From the NCBI GenBank assembly GCA_041658565.1, contig JBAZZY010000012.1, forward strand, positions 13,260 through 77,259: a DNA stretch of 64,000 bases. Direction: 5' to 3'. Numbering within the stretch: the first letter of the stretch is position 1; every line of letters begins with the position of its first letter. A model generated the notes under the pieces. It had not been told where the DNA came from and did not search any database. It saw nothing but the letters and a program-made list of their open reading frames with translations. A program made the position numbers and the translations under genes. Shown in pieces: positions 42,526-52,598 of this stretch. The stretch comes from Actinomycetota bacterium. GTDB taxonomy: Bacteria > Actinomycetota > AC-67.

Positions 42526-44973
42526 ATGCGAGTGTTCCGGAGTTCACATCTGTCGTCGACGCGCCGCCCGCGCGGTATTGCGGCGCTGCTGGCCGTCGCG
42601 TTGGTGCTTCCGCTGGGCGTCGCGGGGGTGACCCGCGCCGCCGGTGATCAGTACTCGGCCAAGATCCGGTGGACCTCCCACGGGATACCGCACATCGTCG
42701 CGGACGATTTCGGCGGCATCGGCTACGGCTACGGGTACGCGTTCGCGAGCCAGAACCTCTGCGTAATCGCCGACGACTACGTGACCGTCAACGCTCAGCG
42801 CTCCAAGTACTTTGGGCCCGACGCCGGTTACACCATCGCTGCCAACGACGCTTCTCCGACGAACCTGCAAAGTGACTTCTTCTGGCAGAACATCATCGAT
42901 GAGGGCACCGTCGACCGGCTCCTGGCTCAGGAGCCGCCGCTGGGTCCCGTGCAAGGAGTTCGCGACGGTATTGCCGGCTACGTCGCCGGCTACAACCGGT
43001 ACCTCGACGAGACGGGCGTGGACGGCCTTCCCGACCCGCGGTGCCGCGGGGCGGAGTGGGTTCGTCAGATCACCGAGAAGGACGTCTACCTTCGTTTCTT
43101 CCAGTTGATGTTGCTCGCTAGTTCGGGCGCTCTTATGGAGGGCATCGTCGATGCCCAGCCGCCGCTGACGGCAACGGCCGCGATTCCTCAGGCGCGGCTG
43201 TCGGCGGCGTTGCGGAAGTGGGACGGGACCGGACTGCCGGGTCTGAAGACCGATCGACTCGGCAGCAACGCCTACGGACTCGGCAAAGATGCCACGGACA
43301 ACGGTTTGGGCATGGTGCTGGGGAACCCGCATTTCCCGTGGGATGGTCCCGAACGCTTTTACCAAACGCAGTTGACGATTCCGGGCGTCGTTGACGTCGA
43401 GGGCGCCAGTTTGTTTGGAGTTCCGCTGATCCTGATCGGCCACAACGAACACGTCGCCTGGAGCCACACGGTTTCAACCGCGTGGCGCTTCACGCCGTAC
43501 GAACTCGCTCTCGTGCCCGGCTCGCCGACCAGTTACATGTACGACGGCGAAGTCCGTCAGATGACCAGTCGCACGGTCGCGGTCAAGGTGAAGCTTGCCG
43601 ACGGGACGCTTGCGGATCGCACGCACACTTTCTGGTCTACGCACTTCGGCCCGATGTTCGCAGGCATTCCCGCCACCGATTCCCCGGTGGGTCCGATCAA
43701 TATCTTCAACTGGACGCCGACGACCGCCTACGCGCTTCGCGACGTGAACATACAAATGCGGGCGCTCAACCAGTTCTTCGGCATGAATGCCGCGACTTCC
43801 GTCGAGGACCTAAAGCACGTCACCGACACCTATCAAGGGATTCCGTGGGTGAACACCACGGGAGCCGACGACACCGGTACCGCCTACTACGCCGACCACT
43901 CGGTCGTTCCGCACGTCACCGACGCGCAGATTACCGAGTGCGTTAACGGGCTCGTCGGAAAGGCTGTTTGGGAACTCGCGGCTCTGCCGGTGCTCGATGG
44001 GTCTCGCTCGCTATGCGAGTGGGGTAGTGATTCCGACGCCGTCGTGCCCGGGATCTTCGGGCCCGGCCATCTTCCCTGGATGTTCCGAGACGACTACACG
44101 CATAACTCCAACGACAGCTACTGGCTGACGAATCCGCGCCATCCGCTGGAGGGCTACCCGCGAATCATCGGCAATGAGCGTACGCCGAGGACGTTGCGCA
44201 CGCGCGTGGGGCTGCGAATCCTCGAGGACCGTCTGGCCGGAAACGACGGGCGTCCCGGGCGTCGCTTCACGATCACGGACTTGCAGGAACTGGCCTTCGG
44301 CAATCGCCAGTACGCCGGCGAGCTGTTCCGTGACGCGGCGGTGACCATGTGCCGCAAATACCTTGGACCGACGGACATCAAGGCCGCGTGTCCGGTGATC
44401 GCGGCGTGGGATGTGCACGACAACATCGACAGCGCCGGCGCCGTGCTTTTCCGCCGGTTCGTCGAGCGCGTTTTGCCGCTGGATCCCTACACGACGGCGT
44501 TTGATTTCCGCGATGCGGTCAACACCCCGAAGGGACTCGACACGTCGGACCCGCAGGTGCAGCAAGCCCTGGCCGATGCGGTTGCCGATCTGCAGGGGTC
44601 CGGGATACCTCTCGACGCGAAACTGGGGGATTACCAGTACGAGATGCGCGGTGACGTCAAGATCCCGATCCACGGCGGTCCCGGGCAGCTGGGTAACTTC
44701 AATGCCATCGGCAACGCCGGTGGATGGCAGCCGGGCGAGGGCTACCCCGATATCGACTTCGGGTCGAGCTTCGTGATGACCGTGCAGTTCACGGGGGAGT
44801 CGTGCCCGGTACGCGGCGGAACCTGGATCACCTACTCGCAATCGTCCAACCCGGAATCGCCGTTCTTCGGCGACCAGACGTCGATGTTCTCGCGCAAAGA
44901 GTGGAACCCGATACGTTTTTGCGAGCAGGACATTGCGTCCGATCCCGCGTACTCGGTCGTCAACCTTTCGTGA
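42526..44973 (+). CDS. Secreted penicillin-acylase-family (Ntn) amidohydrolase
   Basis: An 815-residue precursor with a signal peptide (about 1-36). The family is autocatalytically cut before a nucleophile serine: here LGSNAYGLG places Ser247, giving an alpha chain of about 210 residues and a beta chain of 569. GNPHFPWDGPERFYQ and GHNEHVAWSHTVS are the following beta-chain motifs. Members hydrolyse beta-lactam side chains, N-acyl-homoserine lactones or other acyl amides. An ATG at 42526 with GGGGAGGAG is chosen over GTG at 42496. Substrate unknown; quorum quenching is possible. Confidence 0.88.
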   Translation: MRVFRSSHLSSTRRPRGIAALLAVALVLPLGVAGVTRAAGDQYSAKIRWTSHGIPHIVADDFGGIGYGYGYAFASQNLCVIADDYVTVNAQRSKYFGPDAGYTIAANDASPTNLQSDFFWQNIIDEGTVDRLLAQEPPLGPVQGVRDGIAGYVAGYNRYLDETGVDGLPDPRCRGAEWVRQITEKDVYLRFFQLMLLASSGALMEGIVDAQPPLTATAAIPQARLSAALRKWDGTGLPGLKTDRLGSNAYGLGKDATDNGLGMVLGNPHFPWDGPERFYQTQLTIPGVVDVEGASLFGVPLILIGHNEHVAWSHTVSTAWRFTPYELALVPGSPTSYMYDGEVRQMTSRTVAVKVKLADGTLADRTHTFWSTHFGPMFAGIPATDSPVGPINIFNWTPTTAYALRDVNIQMRALNQFFGMNAATSVEDLKHVTDTYQGIPWVNTTGADDTGTAYYADHSVVPHVTDAQITECVNGLVGKAVWELAALPVLDGSRSLCEWGSDSDAVVPGIFGPGHLPWMFRDDYTHNSNDSYWLTNPRHPLEGYPRIIGNERTPRTLRTRVGLRILEDRLAGNDGRPGRRFTITDLQELAFGNRQYAGELFRDAAVTMCRKYLGPTDIKAACPVIAAWDVHDNIDSAGAVLFRRFVERVLPLDPYTTAFDFRDAVNTPKGLDTSDPQVQQALADAVADLQGSGIPLDAKLGDYQYEMRGDVKIPIHGGPGQLGNFNAIGNAGGWQPGEGYPDIDFGSSFVMTVQFTGESCPVRGGTWITYSQSSNPESPFFGDQTSMFSRKEWNPIRFCEQDIASDPAYSVVNLS

Positions 44974-45041
44974 CGACTGGCAGTAGCCCCGGTTCGTCTG
45001 CTCCAATGAGGACAACGTTGGACAGGGGGGGACATCTAGAC

Positions 45042-46061
45042 ATGGGACGTGGACGGGATCCGGTTCCGGATCGGAACTTGGCGATGGAGATGGTCCGCAC
45101 AACCGAGGCGGCCGCACTCGCCGCCGCGCGCTGGGTGGGCCGAGGCGACAAGAACGGTGCCGACCAGGCCGCTGTTGACGCCATGCGGTTGATCTTCAAT
45201 ACGCTTCACATCGACGGCGTCGTCGTCATCGGCGAAGGCGAGAAGGACGAAGCGCCGATGTTGTATAACGGCGAGCACGTCGGCACCGGTGAGCCGCCGC
45301 ACGTGGACGTCGCGGTGGATCCGATCGACGGCACTCGTCTGACTTCGCGCGGCGAGGGGAACGCCTTGTCGGTGGTCGCCATCGCCGAGCGAGGAGCGAT
45401 GTTCGATCCGGGTCCGTGTGTCTACATGGAGAAGATCGCCGTCGGGCGTCAGGCTGCCGGCGCGATCGACATCACCGCCTCCATAGAAGACAACATGCGC
45501 AACGTTGCCAAGGCGCGCGGGATGGAGGTGTCGGACCTCACCGTGACGATCCTGGACCGCGATCGCCACGCAGATGCAATCGCGAGCGTGCGCGCGCTCG
45601 GCGCGCGCGTACGTCTGATCTCCGACGGCGACGTCGCGGGCGCGATCACGGCTGCAAAGCAGGGCACCGGCGTGGACATGCTCTACGGCATCGGCGGAAC
45701 GCCGGAGGGTGTGATCACCGCGGCAGCGCTCAAGTGCCTGGGCGGCGAGATCCAAGGGCGCCTGTATCCGCGGAACGACGAGGAGCGTCAAGCAGCGATT
45801 GCCGCCGGATACGACCTCGGCCGGGTTCTCACGACCGACGATCTGGTGCAAGGCGAGGACGTGTTCTTCGCCGCGACGGGAGTGACCGACGGCGTGCTGC
45901 TCGAGGGCGTGCGCTACTCGGCCAACGGAGCGACCAGTCAGTCGATGGTCATGCGCGCGCGCTCGGGAACCGTCCGAGTGATCAGTTCCGAGCACCGGTG
46001 GTCGAAGCTGATGCACATCTCGCACATCGACTACCGAGGCCTGCCTCCCGTCCAGGGCTAA
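45042..46061 (+). CDS. glpX: Class II fructose-1,6-bisphosphatase
   Basis: A 339-residue protein with the GlpX motifs: AARWVGRGDKNGADQAAVDAM, VIGEGEKDEAPML and DVAVDPIDGTRL (metal ligands), and LYGIGGTPEGVITAAALKC. It removes the 1-phosphate of fructose-1,6-bisphosphate in gluconeogenesis and is the usual FBPase of Actinobacteria. The ATG at 45042 lies 11 bases after GGGGGG; an ATG at 45006 is possible. It is followed by a strong terminator-like hairpin. Confidence 0.95.
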   Translation: MGRGRDPVPDRNLAMEMVRTTEAAALAAARWVGRGDKNGADQAAVDAMRLIFNTLHIDGVVVIGEGEKDEAPMLYNGEHVGTGEPPHVDVAVDPIDGTRLTSRGEGNALSVVAIAERGAMFDPGPCVYMEKIAVGRQAAGAIDITASIEDNMRNVAKARGMEVSDLTVTILDRDRHADAIASVRALGARVRLISDGDVAGAITAAKQGTGVDMLYGIGGTPEGVITAAALKCLGGEIQGRLYPRNDEERQAAIAAGYDLGRVLTTDDLVQGEDVFFAATGVTDGVLLEGVRYSANGATSQSMVMRARSGTVRVISSEHRWSKLMHISHIDYRGLPPVQG

Positions 46062-46071
46062 ACGCGTTAGG

Positions 46072-46117
46072 GGCGGGGAAGCGGCGTCCGGTGGTTACCG
46101 CGCGCCGTTTCCCCGCC
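46072..46117. terminator. Hairpin between convergent glpX and HAD genes
   Basis: Bases 46072-46086 and 46103-46117 pair over 15 positions with one mismatch around a 16-base loop. It begins 11 bases after the glpX stop and overlaps the last codons of the HAD gene, so it can terminate both convergent transcripts. Confidence 0.65.
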
Positions 46118-46883
46118 GCCGAGCGGCCCACATCCCAACCGCGATCCCAGAGGCGAACAGCCCGAGGCCTCCGACGGTTGACGGGATGCCGATCAGCAGC
46201 GCGCGCCTGCGAGTTCGCAGCTCATGAATCGGCCATCCGCGGGCGCGCGCCAGACGACGCAACTTCGGCTCCGGGTTTACCGCGTGCGCGTGCCCTACAG
46301 CCTCCAACAGTGGCAGATCGTTGATCGAGTCCGAGTACGCCGCGCACTCGGTCAGGTCGAAGCCCTTCTCCACCGCGAGCGCCTCGACGGCTTTGGACTT
46401 CTCGGGGCCATGCAACAGGGGTCCCGCGAGCTTGCCCGTGTAGCACCCCGCGTCGTCCAGCTCCGAGCGCGTGCCGAGCGCGCCGGTCATCCCGAGTCCC
46501 TCGGCGATCACCTCGGCGATCTCCAGCGGCGTCGCCGTAACCAGGTACGTCTCGTGTCCAAGCGACTCATGGTGCTGAATGATTCGCACCATGTCGGCGT
46601 AGACGCGCGGCAGGATGCGCTCGCGCGCGATCTCGACGCCCAACTGATGCAGTTCCTCGCGGTGTCTGCCCTTGACGAACCCGAGCGCGAACTCCTGGAT
46701 GTCGTCCACGAGTCCCATCCGTTCGCTGCCGGTGAGCCGGAAGGTGATCTGGCCCCACGCGAAAGACGCGATGCGTCGAACTCGGATGAAATCCCGTTCG
46801 TACATCCCGCGCGCGAGCAGGTACAGGCTCGACCCGGGGATCACCGTCTTGTCGCAGTCGAAGAACGCCGCGCGCTTTGTCAT
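46095..46883 (-). CDS. HAD-IB family phosphatase with C-terminal membrane helix
   Basis: A 262-residue protein. Motif I is FFDCDKTVIPGSS, motif II lies in YLVTATPLEIAEV, and motif III/IV is AAYSDSINDLPLLEAVG. The cap region is typical of SerB-like HAD-IB enzymes. A hydrophobic helix near 235-255 (IGIPSTVGGLGLFASGIAVG) anchors it to the membrane, as in many actinobacterial members. It hydrolyses a phosphomonoester of unknown identity. Confidence 0.87.
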   Translation of the reverse strand: MTKRAAFFDCDKTVIPGSSLYLLARGMYERDFIRVRRIASFAWGQITFRLTGSERMGLVDDIQEFALGFVKGRHREELHQLGVEIARERILPRVYADMVRIIQHHESLGHETYLVTATPLEIAEVIAEGLGMTGALGTRSELDDAGCYTGKLAGPLLHGPEKSKAVEALAVEKGFDLTECAAYSDSINDLPLLEAVGHAHAVNPEPKLRRLARARGWPIHELRTRRRALLIGIPSTVGGLGLFASGIAVGMWAARRRGNGAR

Positions 46884-46893
46884 TGCGACGAGT

Positions 46894-48819
46894 CTACCCC
46901 TGCGGCGCCACCGGAATCGACAGATACGAGGCCCGCGCTGCGTCGTGGTAGACGGAGTTCAGCGTCGGGGAGGTCAGGGTTAGGTGGTTCGGCGTGTCCG
47001 AGGATGTGATGTCTACCCGAATACTGTGTCCGGCGCCGAAGGTTTTGGCGGTCGGCCAGATTTCGATCTGATACTCGCGGACTTCCCCGGGCGGCGGTGG
47101 ATCCAACGCGGCCGCCGTGTGCAAGTGATACGGCGCGAGGATCTCTCCGTCGGCGACGATGCTGCGAGAGAGATCGTATGTTCGATGAGACGCGCGCAAG
47201 TAGCCCTGCGTCAGCAAGGTCGCGGTTCCGTCGGCTGCGACGTCGGACACTTTCACGACGAAGTCGGTGTCGTTGTACGGCGGGGTCGCTTGCAAGACCG
47301 GGCCGTCGGCGGGAGTCGGTGGCCGCTCCGCTCCGAGCACCGAAGCGAACATCTTGAAGCCGATCGGTCCGGCGATTGAGAAGTCCGCGGCAAGCGGTGC
47401 GGTTTGGTACGTGAGGCCCTTGCCGGACTCCAAGCGCTGGTCCCACTGCGGCTGCGGCGTCCCCGCGGCGTTGTCCCACCGCGACAGCGTCTCGGCCGTG
47501 CCTGCCGACGGGTTGAGGGCGTAGAGGTCCTCGGCCTCGCTCGTGGTCGGCGCATCCGTGCTCAACCGTCCGTCGGCACGAAGGTAGAACCGCTGTACCG
47601 ACAGATCCGCCGGCGGCCACTGGTCGGTTGTCTTCCACTCACCGTCGGCGGCGCTCTGCGCGCCGAGCACTCCGGTGCGCATCTGGAAGTAGCGCATGCG
47701 CTGCCCGCTCATCCATGACGGCGCGGCGCCGCCGTTCACGCGGTCCTCGAGCCAGTAGCGGTACCAGCCGACGAGGTCTTCGCGGAATCCTTGGTTTGGA
47801 TTGATGAAGTGAGTCTGGCCGTGGTTCCAGGGCCCGATGATCAAGTAGTTGGGTCCGTGCTCGGAGGAGTTCGCGCGCTCCTGTTCGCGTGCGGCGGTGA
47901 AGGTCATCAGCTGTCCCCGCGTGAACGCATCGAACCACCCGGCGAGGTGCAGCGTCGGAACGCGAAGATTCTGAATGCGCGGCAGAATGCTCGAGTCCTC
48001 GTACAACTTCTGCGTCCAGCCGGGGTCGGAGTCGTTGCTGGAGAACTCCGCGTCGGCGTACGGCGCCATCAAGTAGTTCACGATCATGGGGTCGTTCTTG
48101 GTGAGGTGGTCCGTCCAGGCTGCTGAGCCCTGCTCGCTTTGGACGTCGGTCGGCGGCTCCACGTAGTACGCGGACGTGCCTCCCGACCAGATCTGACCGA
48201 AGGAGCCGATCGCGACCCCACCGTGGTAGACGATGTCGCGGTACAAGTCGCCGTAGGCGCGCTGTGGCGCGACTGTGGCCAGGTGCGGCGGTGCTGCCGG
48301 CAGATCGCCCGTGGCAACCTCGGGCAGCGATGCCACGAGGTACTGGATGATCCCCGAGTAGGACCCGCCGTACATCCCAACGGTCTCTTCGCACAGCTTG
48401 TTGCTGTCGTCATCGGCGAGCGGCGCGCCGTCCTTGGTCGCGCTGGTCGCGGCCCACTCGATCATGGCTGCAGCGTCGGCCTGTTCGCGAACAGAGAAGA
48501 CGATGTCGTACTCGCCGCCGGAGCCGCCGGTCCCGCGCGCGTCGGTCTCGATCAGCGCGATTCCTTGGGCCGGCAAGTGGCCGGCGCCTTCGGCCGCGCG
48601 CGTTTCCTTGCGGTACGGCGTCAGCTCGACGACGCACGGGTACAGGCCGTCACCATCGCCGTCGGCGATGGTGGGGACGTAGATGTCGGATGCGAGCGGG
48701 ACGCCGTCGTTCATCGCGACGCGAACGTCGGTCAGCTTGACGTAGGGGTCGGCGGCGGCTGCAACGTTTAGCGTGGTTCCGGCAATGAGGATGACTACGA
48801 CGGCGGCAAAGCGACGCAC
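46894..48819 (-). CDS. Secreted CocE/NonD (X-Pro dipeptidyl-peptidase-like) hydrolase
   Basis: A 641-residue protein starting at GTG 48819 with a signal peptide (MRRFAAVVVILIAGTTLNVA). The alpha/beta-hydrolase domain has GMYGGSYSGIIQYL (nucleophile Ser), LHLAGWFDAFTRGQ (Asp) and GPWNHGQTHF (His). The C-terminal jelly-roll domain (PPNN-type beta region after about 420) is characteristic of this family. Members include cocaine esterase, glutaryl-7-ACA acylase and X-Pro peptidases. The HAD gene follows after 10 bases on the same strand. Confidence 0.87.
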   Translation of the reverse strand: MRRFAAVVVILIAGTTLNVAAAADPYVKLTDVRVAMNDGVPLASDIYVPTIADGDGDGLYPCVVELTPYRKETRAAEGAGHLPAQGIALIETDARGTGGSGGEYDIVFSVREQADAAAMIEWAATSATKDGAPLADDDSNKLCEETVGMYGGSYSGIIQYLVASLPEVATGDLPAAPPHLATVAPQRAYGDLYRDIVYHGGVAIGSFGQIWSGGTSAYYVEPPTDVQSEQGSAAWTDHLTKNDPMIVNYLMAPYADAEFSSNDSDPGWTQKLYEDSSILPRIQNLRVPTLHLAGWFDAFTRGQLMTFTAAREQERANSSEHGPNYLIIGPWNHGQTHFINPNQGFREDLVGWYRYWLEDRVNGGAAPSWMSGQRMRYFQMRTGVLGAQSAADGEWKTTDQWPPADLSVQRFYLRADGRLSTDAPTTSEAEDLYALNPSAGTAETLSRWDNAAGTPQPQWDQRLESGKGLTYQTAPLAADFSIAGPIGFKMFASVLGAERPPTPADGPVLQATPPYNDTDFVVKVSDVAADGTATLLTQGYLRASHRTYDLSRSIVADGEILAPYHLHTAAALDPPPPGEVREYQIEIWPTAKTFGAGHSIRVDITSSDTPNHLTLTSPTLNSVYHDAARASYLSIPVAPQG

Positions 48820-48888
48820 AGGGGGCTCCCTCCCTCGGTGACTGCGTACCGCCTAGGTTCGCGCTTGCGAGCGTGATTCCTTCCGGAG

Positions 48889-50943
48889 TCAGTCGTCGGA
48901 AGCAAGCAAGGGAAGTAGAAGTCCGGCCGAGGACAGAGTTGCGATCCAGGTTGCGCCGACCAGGCCGCCGCGCGCCGCCAGAGCGAGCACCACTGCCGCC
49001 GCAGCGGCCGTCGCGAGTGCGGCGCGCGTGTACGGGCGGCCCCACATCCCGCGATCGATCAGCGTTCCGCGCCGTTGTCGCAGGATCACCGCCGGGGCTG
49101 CGCACGCAGCAATCGCGATCGGCCAGATGGTGAACACCGTGATGTTTGCGACCGAGTCGATGATGCCGGCGAGGATTCTTGCGACACCGCCGACCGTTGC
49201 GACGCTCGCGTCCGCCGGCAGGGCGATCGCGCGCTCCAGGGCCAGCAGCCCTGCGGCGGCGACCGCCGCGGCAGCGACACCGAGGTACGCGGGCGCGCGC
49301 CGGCCGGCGCGCGCCACGAGCATGGCTCCGGCCGCGACGGCCAGGACTCCGAATGCAGGTCGCGCTCCGAATCTGGAGGAGCCGAGCATCACTGCTGCGA
49401 CGGCGAAGGACACCGACGTGATCACCTTCGCTCGCCGCAGCGCGCTCGCGCGATCGAGCGCGAACCCCGCCGAGACAAGTCCCGCACCGATGACGACGCC
49501 CGCGATCCCGGCGTCGGCGCCTCCCGCGCGCGCGCCCGCTGCAATAGGGAACCCCACCCCGGCGCCGAGCAGTCCCGGAAGGGCGAGATCGACCAGCGGG
49601 AGTGCTGCCGAGGCGATGGCTGAGCCCAGCAGCGCGCGCTCGCGTCCGAGTGTGATGCGTGCGATCAACGCGAACGCAACGGATGCGATGACGGGAATCA
49701 GCACGGCCACAGCGGTCGCCGCGCGCGCGTCGGCAATCGAGGTCGGGATCGGGAGAGATGTTGCGGCCGGCAGTGCGACCACCGCAACGAGTCCGGTAGC
49801 CACCGCGTCGCGCAAACCTCGCGGCAGACGTCCGCGCGCGGCGGGACGGCCGCGACCCGAGGCGATCGTTAGAAACGCCACCAGCACGAACGCCATCGCG
49901 ATCGCCAGCGCGGTGCGCGTGAGTGGGCGGCGCGCGCGCGCCGCAGCAACCAGATCTCGCTCCAGACCCTCTACGGCGGCGTGCGCGTTCGTCCGGGGTC
50001 GCACCGTGATCGCGTGTCCCGTCATGTCGGCGGGAATCGCGATGTCGAGCGCTGCCAGCATCGTCGGCCCGAGGTCGGCGATCGAGGCGAATCCGTCGCG
50101 CCGGGTGGTTTGGCTGCGCAGCACTCCCGGTGGTCCGGTCATCGCAATCGCTCCCAGGTGAACCCCTGCGGCAATGCGACTTCGCGACGGCGTGGGCGAG
50201 ACGACTAGGACCGAGTCCCGCGCGCCGGCGAGCGCCCGCAGCTGCCCGAGCACAACATCGGCGCGGCGCATCGCCAAATCCATCCAGGGCTTCCGCGTAG
50301 CCGGATCGAGACCGAACTCGCGCTCGACGCGCGCACCGTCACCGAAGTCCACCAGAACCAGATCGCTGCGCTTGAGCGCACCCAGGGTCGCTTCGCGCAA
50401 TGCTGCGAGATCAACCCGGCGGCCGGTGGGGAATCGCGAGTCGGCGCGCATCGCGAACGTGATAGGCACCGGTGCCGGTACTTGGTCGGCGCAGCCGAAC
50501 ACGCGGGCGATCCGTTCGGTTACGCCGTCGTCGGCTGTTCCTGCCAGGATCTCGGCCGTGCGGCCGGCGGCGGACAGGGCGCGCGCCAGTGTGCTGCCGT
50601 TTCGCCGCGCTGCGGCACCGAGGGATTCCGGATACCGGTCGCCGCAGACCGTTCCGCCGACGGCTTCGGCGGCGCGCGCGCGCGCCAAGGGGGTTCCCGC
50701 CGCACCGCCGCGCGCGCGCGCCGCGAGGAGCCCCACCGCGCCGTTCTTCAGGAACGCCTGGAAGTTCGGGAGGTTCGGCGCCGACCAGTCGCCCAGGTCC
50801 GTGCCGTCGAGCCACAGCACGATCACTCGCGCGCGCGCCTCGGGCTCTTGTGCGAGCGCGGGTGATACGGGCATGAATGCGATCCCGGCCGCGGTCAGCG
50901 AGGCGATGATCGTGCGCGCGCCGCGGAGCCGTGAGGTCTTCAC
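48889..50943 (-). CDS. Exported alkaline-phosphatase-superfamily protein with polytopic membrane domain
   Basis: A 684-residue protein starting at GTG 50943. After a signal peptide (to ALAQ, about 32), residues 38-330 resemble the alkaline phosphatase/phosphodiesterase superfamily: VIVLWLDGTDLGDW gives the first metal Asp, and SIADLGPTMLAALDIAIP is its common C-terminal motif. Some metal ligands are not obvious (PTPSRSRIAAGVHLGAIA replaces the usual DHG), so activity is uncertain. Ten or more Ala/Val-rich helices follow. It starts four bases after uppP, suggesting a cell-envelope role. Confidence 0.7.
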   Translation of the reverse strand: MKTSRLRGARTIIASLTAAGIAFMPVSPALAQEPEARARVIVLWLDGTDLGDWSAPNLPNFQAFLKNGAVGLLAARARGGAAGTPLARARAAEAVGGTVCGDRYPESLGAAARRNGSTLARALSAAGRTAEILAGTADDGVTERIARVFGCADQVPAPVPITFAMRADSRFPTGRRVDLAALREATLGALKRSDLVLVDFGDGARVEREFGLDPATRKPWMDLAMRRADVVLGQLRALAGARDSVLVVSPTPSRSRIAAGVHLGAIAMTGPPGVLRSQTTRRDGFASIADLGPTMLAALDIAIPADMTGHAITVRPRTNAHAAVEGLERDLVAAARARRPLTRTALAIAMAFVLVAFLTIASGRGRPAARGRLPRGLRDAVATGLVAVVALPAATSLPIPTSIADARAATAVAVLIPVIASVAFALIARITLGRERALLGSAIASAALPLVDLALPGLLGAGVGFPIAAGARAGGADAGIAGVVIGAGLVSAGFALDRASALRRAKVITSVSFAVAAVMLGSSRFGARPAFGVLAVAAGAMLVARAGRRAPAYLGVAAAAVAAAGLLALERAIALPADASVATVGGVARILAGIIDSVANITVFTIWPIAIAACAAPAVILRQRRGTLIDRGMWGRPYTRAALATAAAAAVVLALAARGGLVGATWIATLSSAGLLLPLLASDD

Positions 50944-50947
50944 GGTC

Positions 50948-51784
50948 TCAGCCGCGCGCCAGCGCGGTCACCAGCCCGGCCACCATCATCAAGAAGCAGT
51001 AGATGCCGAACGGCCGAAGTCCCCGACGCTGAATGGTTCCGATGAACCAGCGCACCGCCAGGAACCCTGAGATCGCCGAGGACGCGATCCCGATTGCGAA
51101 CGCTGTGCCGGCGCCGGTGCCGAAGCCTTCGTTCATGATGCTCGGCGTCTCGGCCAGGGCGGCTCCAAAGATGATCGGAATCGACAGCAGAAAGGAGAAG
51201 CGCGTTGCTCCCACGCGGCTCAGGCCCATGCGCATCCCGGTTCCGATCGTGGAGCCGGAACGCGAGATCCCGGGAAGAATCGAAACCGCTTGCGCAAAGC
51301 CGACCGCGAGCGCGTCGGCAGTTGTGAGTTCGGTTTCCGGTCGTCCCGAGATCGCGCCCGGAACCGTCTCGGCCTCGCGCGTCTCGACGATCGTTTCGGT
51401 GGACATCAAGAAGTAGCCGGTCACCCCCAGCAGCAGGGACACGAGCACCGGTCGCTCGAAGGCTCCACCAATGACCTTCTCCAGCGTGATGCCGATGATC
51501 GCGGCGGGAATCGTGCCGATCACGATCATGCGAAGGAGCGAGCGATCCGATTCCGGCGCGCGCTTCCACCCCAGTGCGGTCCGCGCAAGCATGGCGATCT
51601 CGGCACGAAACACGGCGGCTACCGCGACCAGGGTTCCGATGTGAACCGCGACGGCGAAGGCCAGCGTCGGCGCCGGCCATCCTGCTATGAACGGAACCAG
51701 CGTCAGATGCCCGCTCGACGAGATGGGTAAGAACTCGGTTAGGCCTTGGACGATGCCAAGGATTAACGCTTGAAAGACGCTCAT
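50948..51784 (-). CDS. uppP: Undecaprenyl-diphosphatase
   Basis: A 278-residue BacA/UppP membrane enzyme. GIVQGLTEFLPISSSGHL and PGISRSGSTIGTGM are the two conserved active-site loops. It dephosphorylates undecaprenyl diphosphate to recycle the lipid carrier for peptidoglycan and other wall polymers, and often confers bacitracin tolerance. Eight hydrophobic segments are present and the length is normal. Confidence 0.95.
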   Translation of the reverse strand: MSVFQALILGIVQGLTEFLPISSSGHLTLVPFIAGWPAPTLAFAVAVHIGTLVAVAAVFRAEIAMLARTALGWKRAPESDRSLLRMIVIGTIPAAIIGITLEKVIGGAFERPVLVSLLLGVTGYFLMSTETIVETREAETVPGAISGRPETELTTADALAVGFAQAVSILPGISRSGSTIGTGMRMGLSRVGATRFSFLLSIPIIFGAALAETPSIMNEGFGTGAGTAFAIGIASSAISGFLAVRWFIGTIQRRGLRPFGIYCFLMMVAGLVTALARG

Positions 51785-51797
51785 TTATGCGAGGGTA

Positions 51798-52595
51798 TCA
51801 GTGTCCGACGCGCGCGCCGTCCAGCGCCGAGGCGCAGGCGCAGTCGCGGGAAGACGGCAGGGCCGGGATTACTGCGCGCAGCAGGTTGCTCAGGCGGGAG
51901 TTGTTGTCGTTGAAGACCTGGATGATTTCGGGCACCGTGACCGGCGACGTTCCCTCGACACCGGCGTCGTAGTCGGTGATGAGCGAGATGTTGCAGTAAC
52001 ACAGTTCCAGTTCGCGCGCGAGCGCCGCTTCGGGGTGCTGAGTCATGTTGATGACTTCCCAGCCCATGGCCGAATACCACTTGGACTCCGCCCGGGTGGA
52101 GAACCGCGGTCCCTCGATCACGACCACGGTCCCGTGCGCGTGCACCGAGATCCCGGCCGCGTGCGCCTTGTCGATAGCGACCGCACGCATTGTCGGGCAG
52201 TACGGCTCGGCGAGCGACACGTGAATCGTTTCGGGGCCGTCATAGAACGTAGAGGGACGACCGGAGGTTTGGTCGATGATCTGGTCGGACACCACGAAGT
52301 CGCCCCGCGCAACGTGCTTTTGCAGCGACCCCGCCGCCGTTGGTGCCAGCACGCGCGTGACTCCCAGCTCGCGCATCGCCCACAGGTTTGCCCGGTAGGG
52401 GATGCGGTGCGGCGGGAACTCGTGCTTCGTTCCATGGCGAGGCAAGAACGCCACCCGGCGTCCGTCGATCTCGCCCGTTACTAAGGGGGCCGACGGGTCG
52501 CCGAACGGCGTCGTGACGACGTGCTCTTGTGTCCCCTGCAGGAACGAGTAGAAGCCGGATCCACCGAAGACGCCGATTTCCGCGGGTGCGCTCAT
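51798..52595 (-). CDS. mtnP: S-methyl-5'-thioadenosine phosphorylase
   Basis: A 265-residue purine-nucleoside-phosphorylase-type enzyme. GVFGGSGFYSFL, FLPRHGTKHEFPPHRIPYRA, LAPTAAGSLQ, GPRFSTRAES and EVINMTQHPEAALARELELCY are conserved in MTAP. It splits methylthioadenosine into adenine and methylthioribose-1-phosphate in the methionine salvage pathway. The FmdB-type gene lies three bases upstream and the two are probably co-transcribed. Confidence 0.93.
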   Translation of the reverse strand: MSAPAEIGVFGGSGFYSFLQGTQEHVVTTPFGDPSAPLVTGEIDGRRVAFLPRHGTKHEFPPHRIPYRANLWAMRELGVTRVLAPTAAGSLQKHVARGDFVVSDQIIDQTSGRPSTFYDGPETIHVSLAEPYCPTMRAVAIDKAHAAGISVHAHGTVVVIEGPRFSTRAESKWYSAMGWEVINMTQHPEAALARELELCYCNISLITDYDAGVEGTSPVTVPEIIQVFNDNNSRLSNLLRAVIPALPSSRDCACASALDGARVGH

Positions 52596-52598
52596 GCC

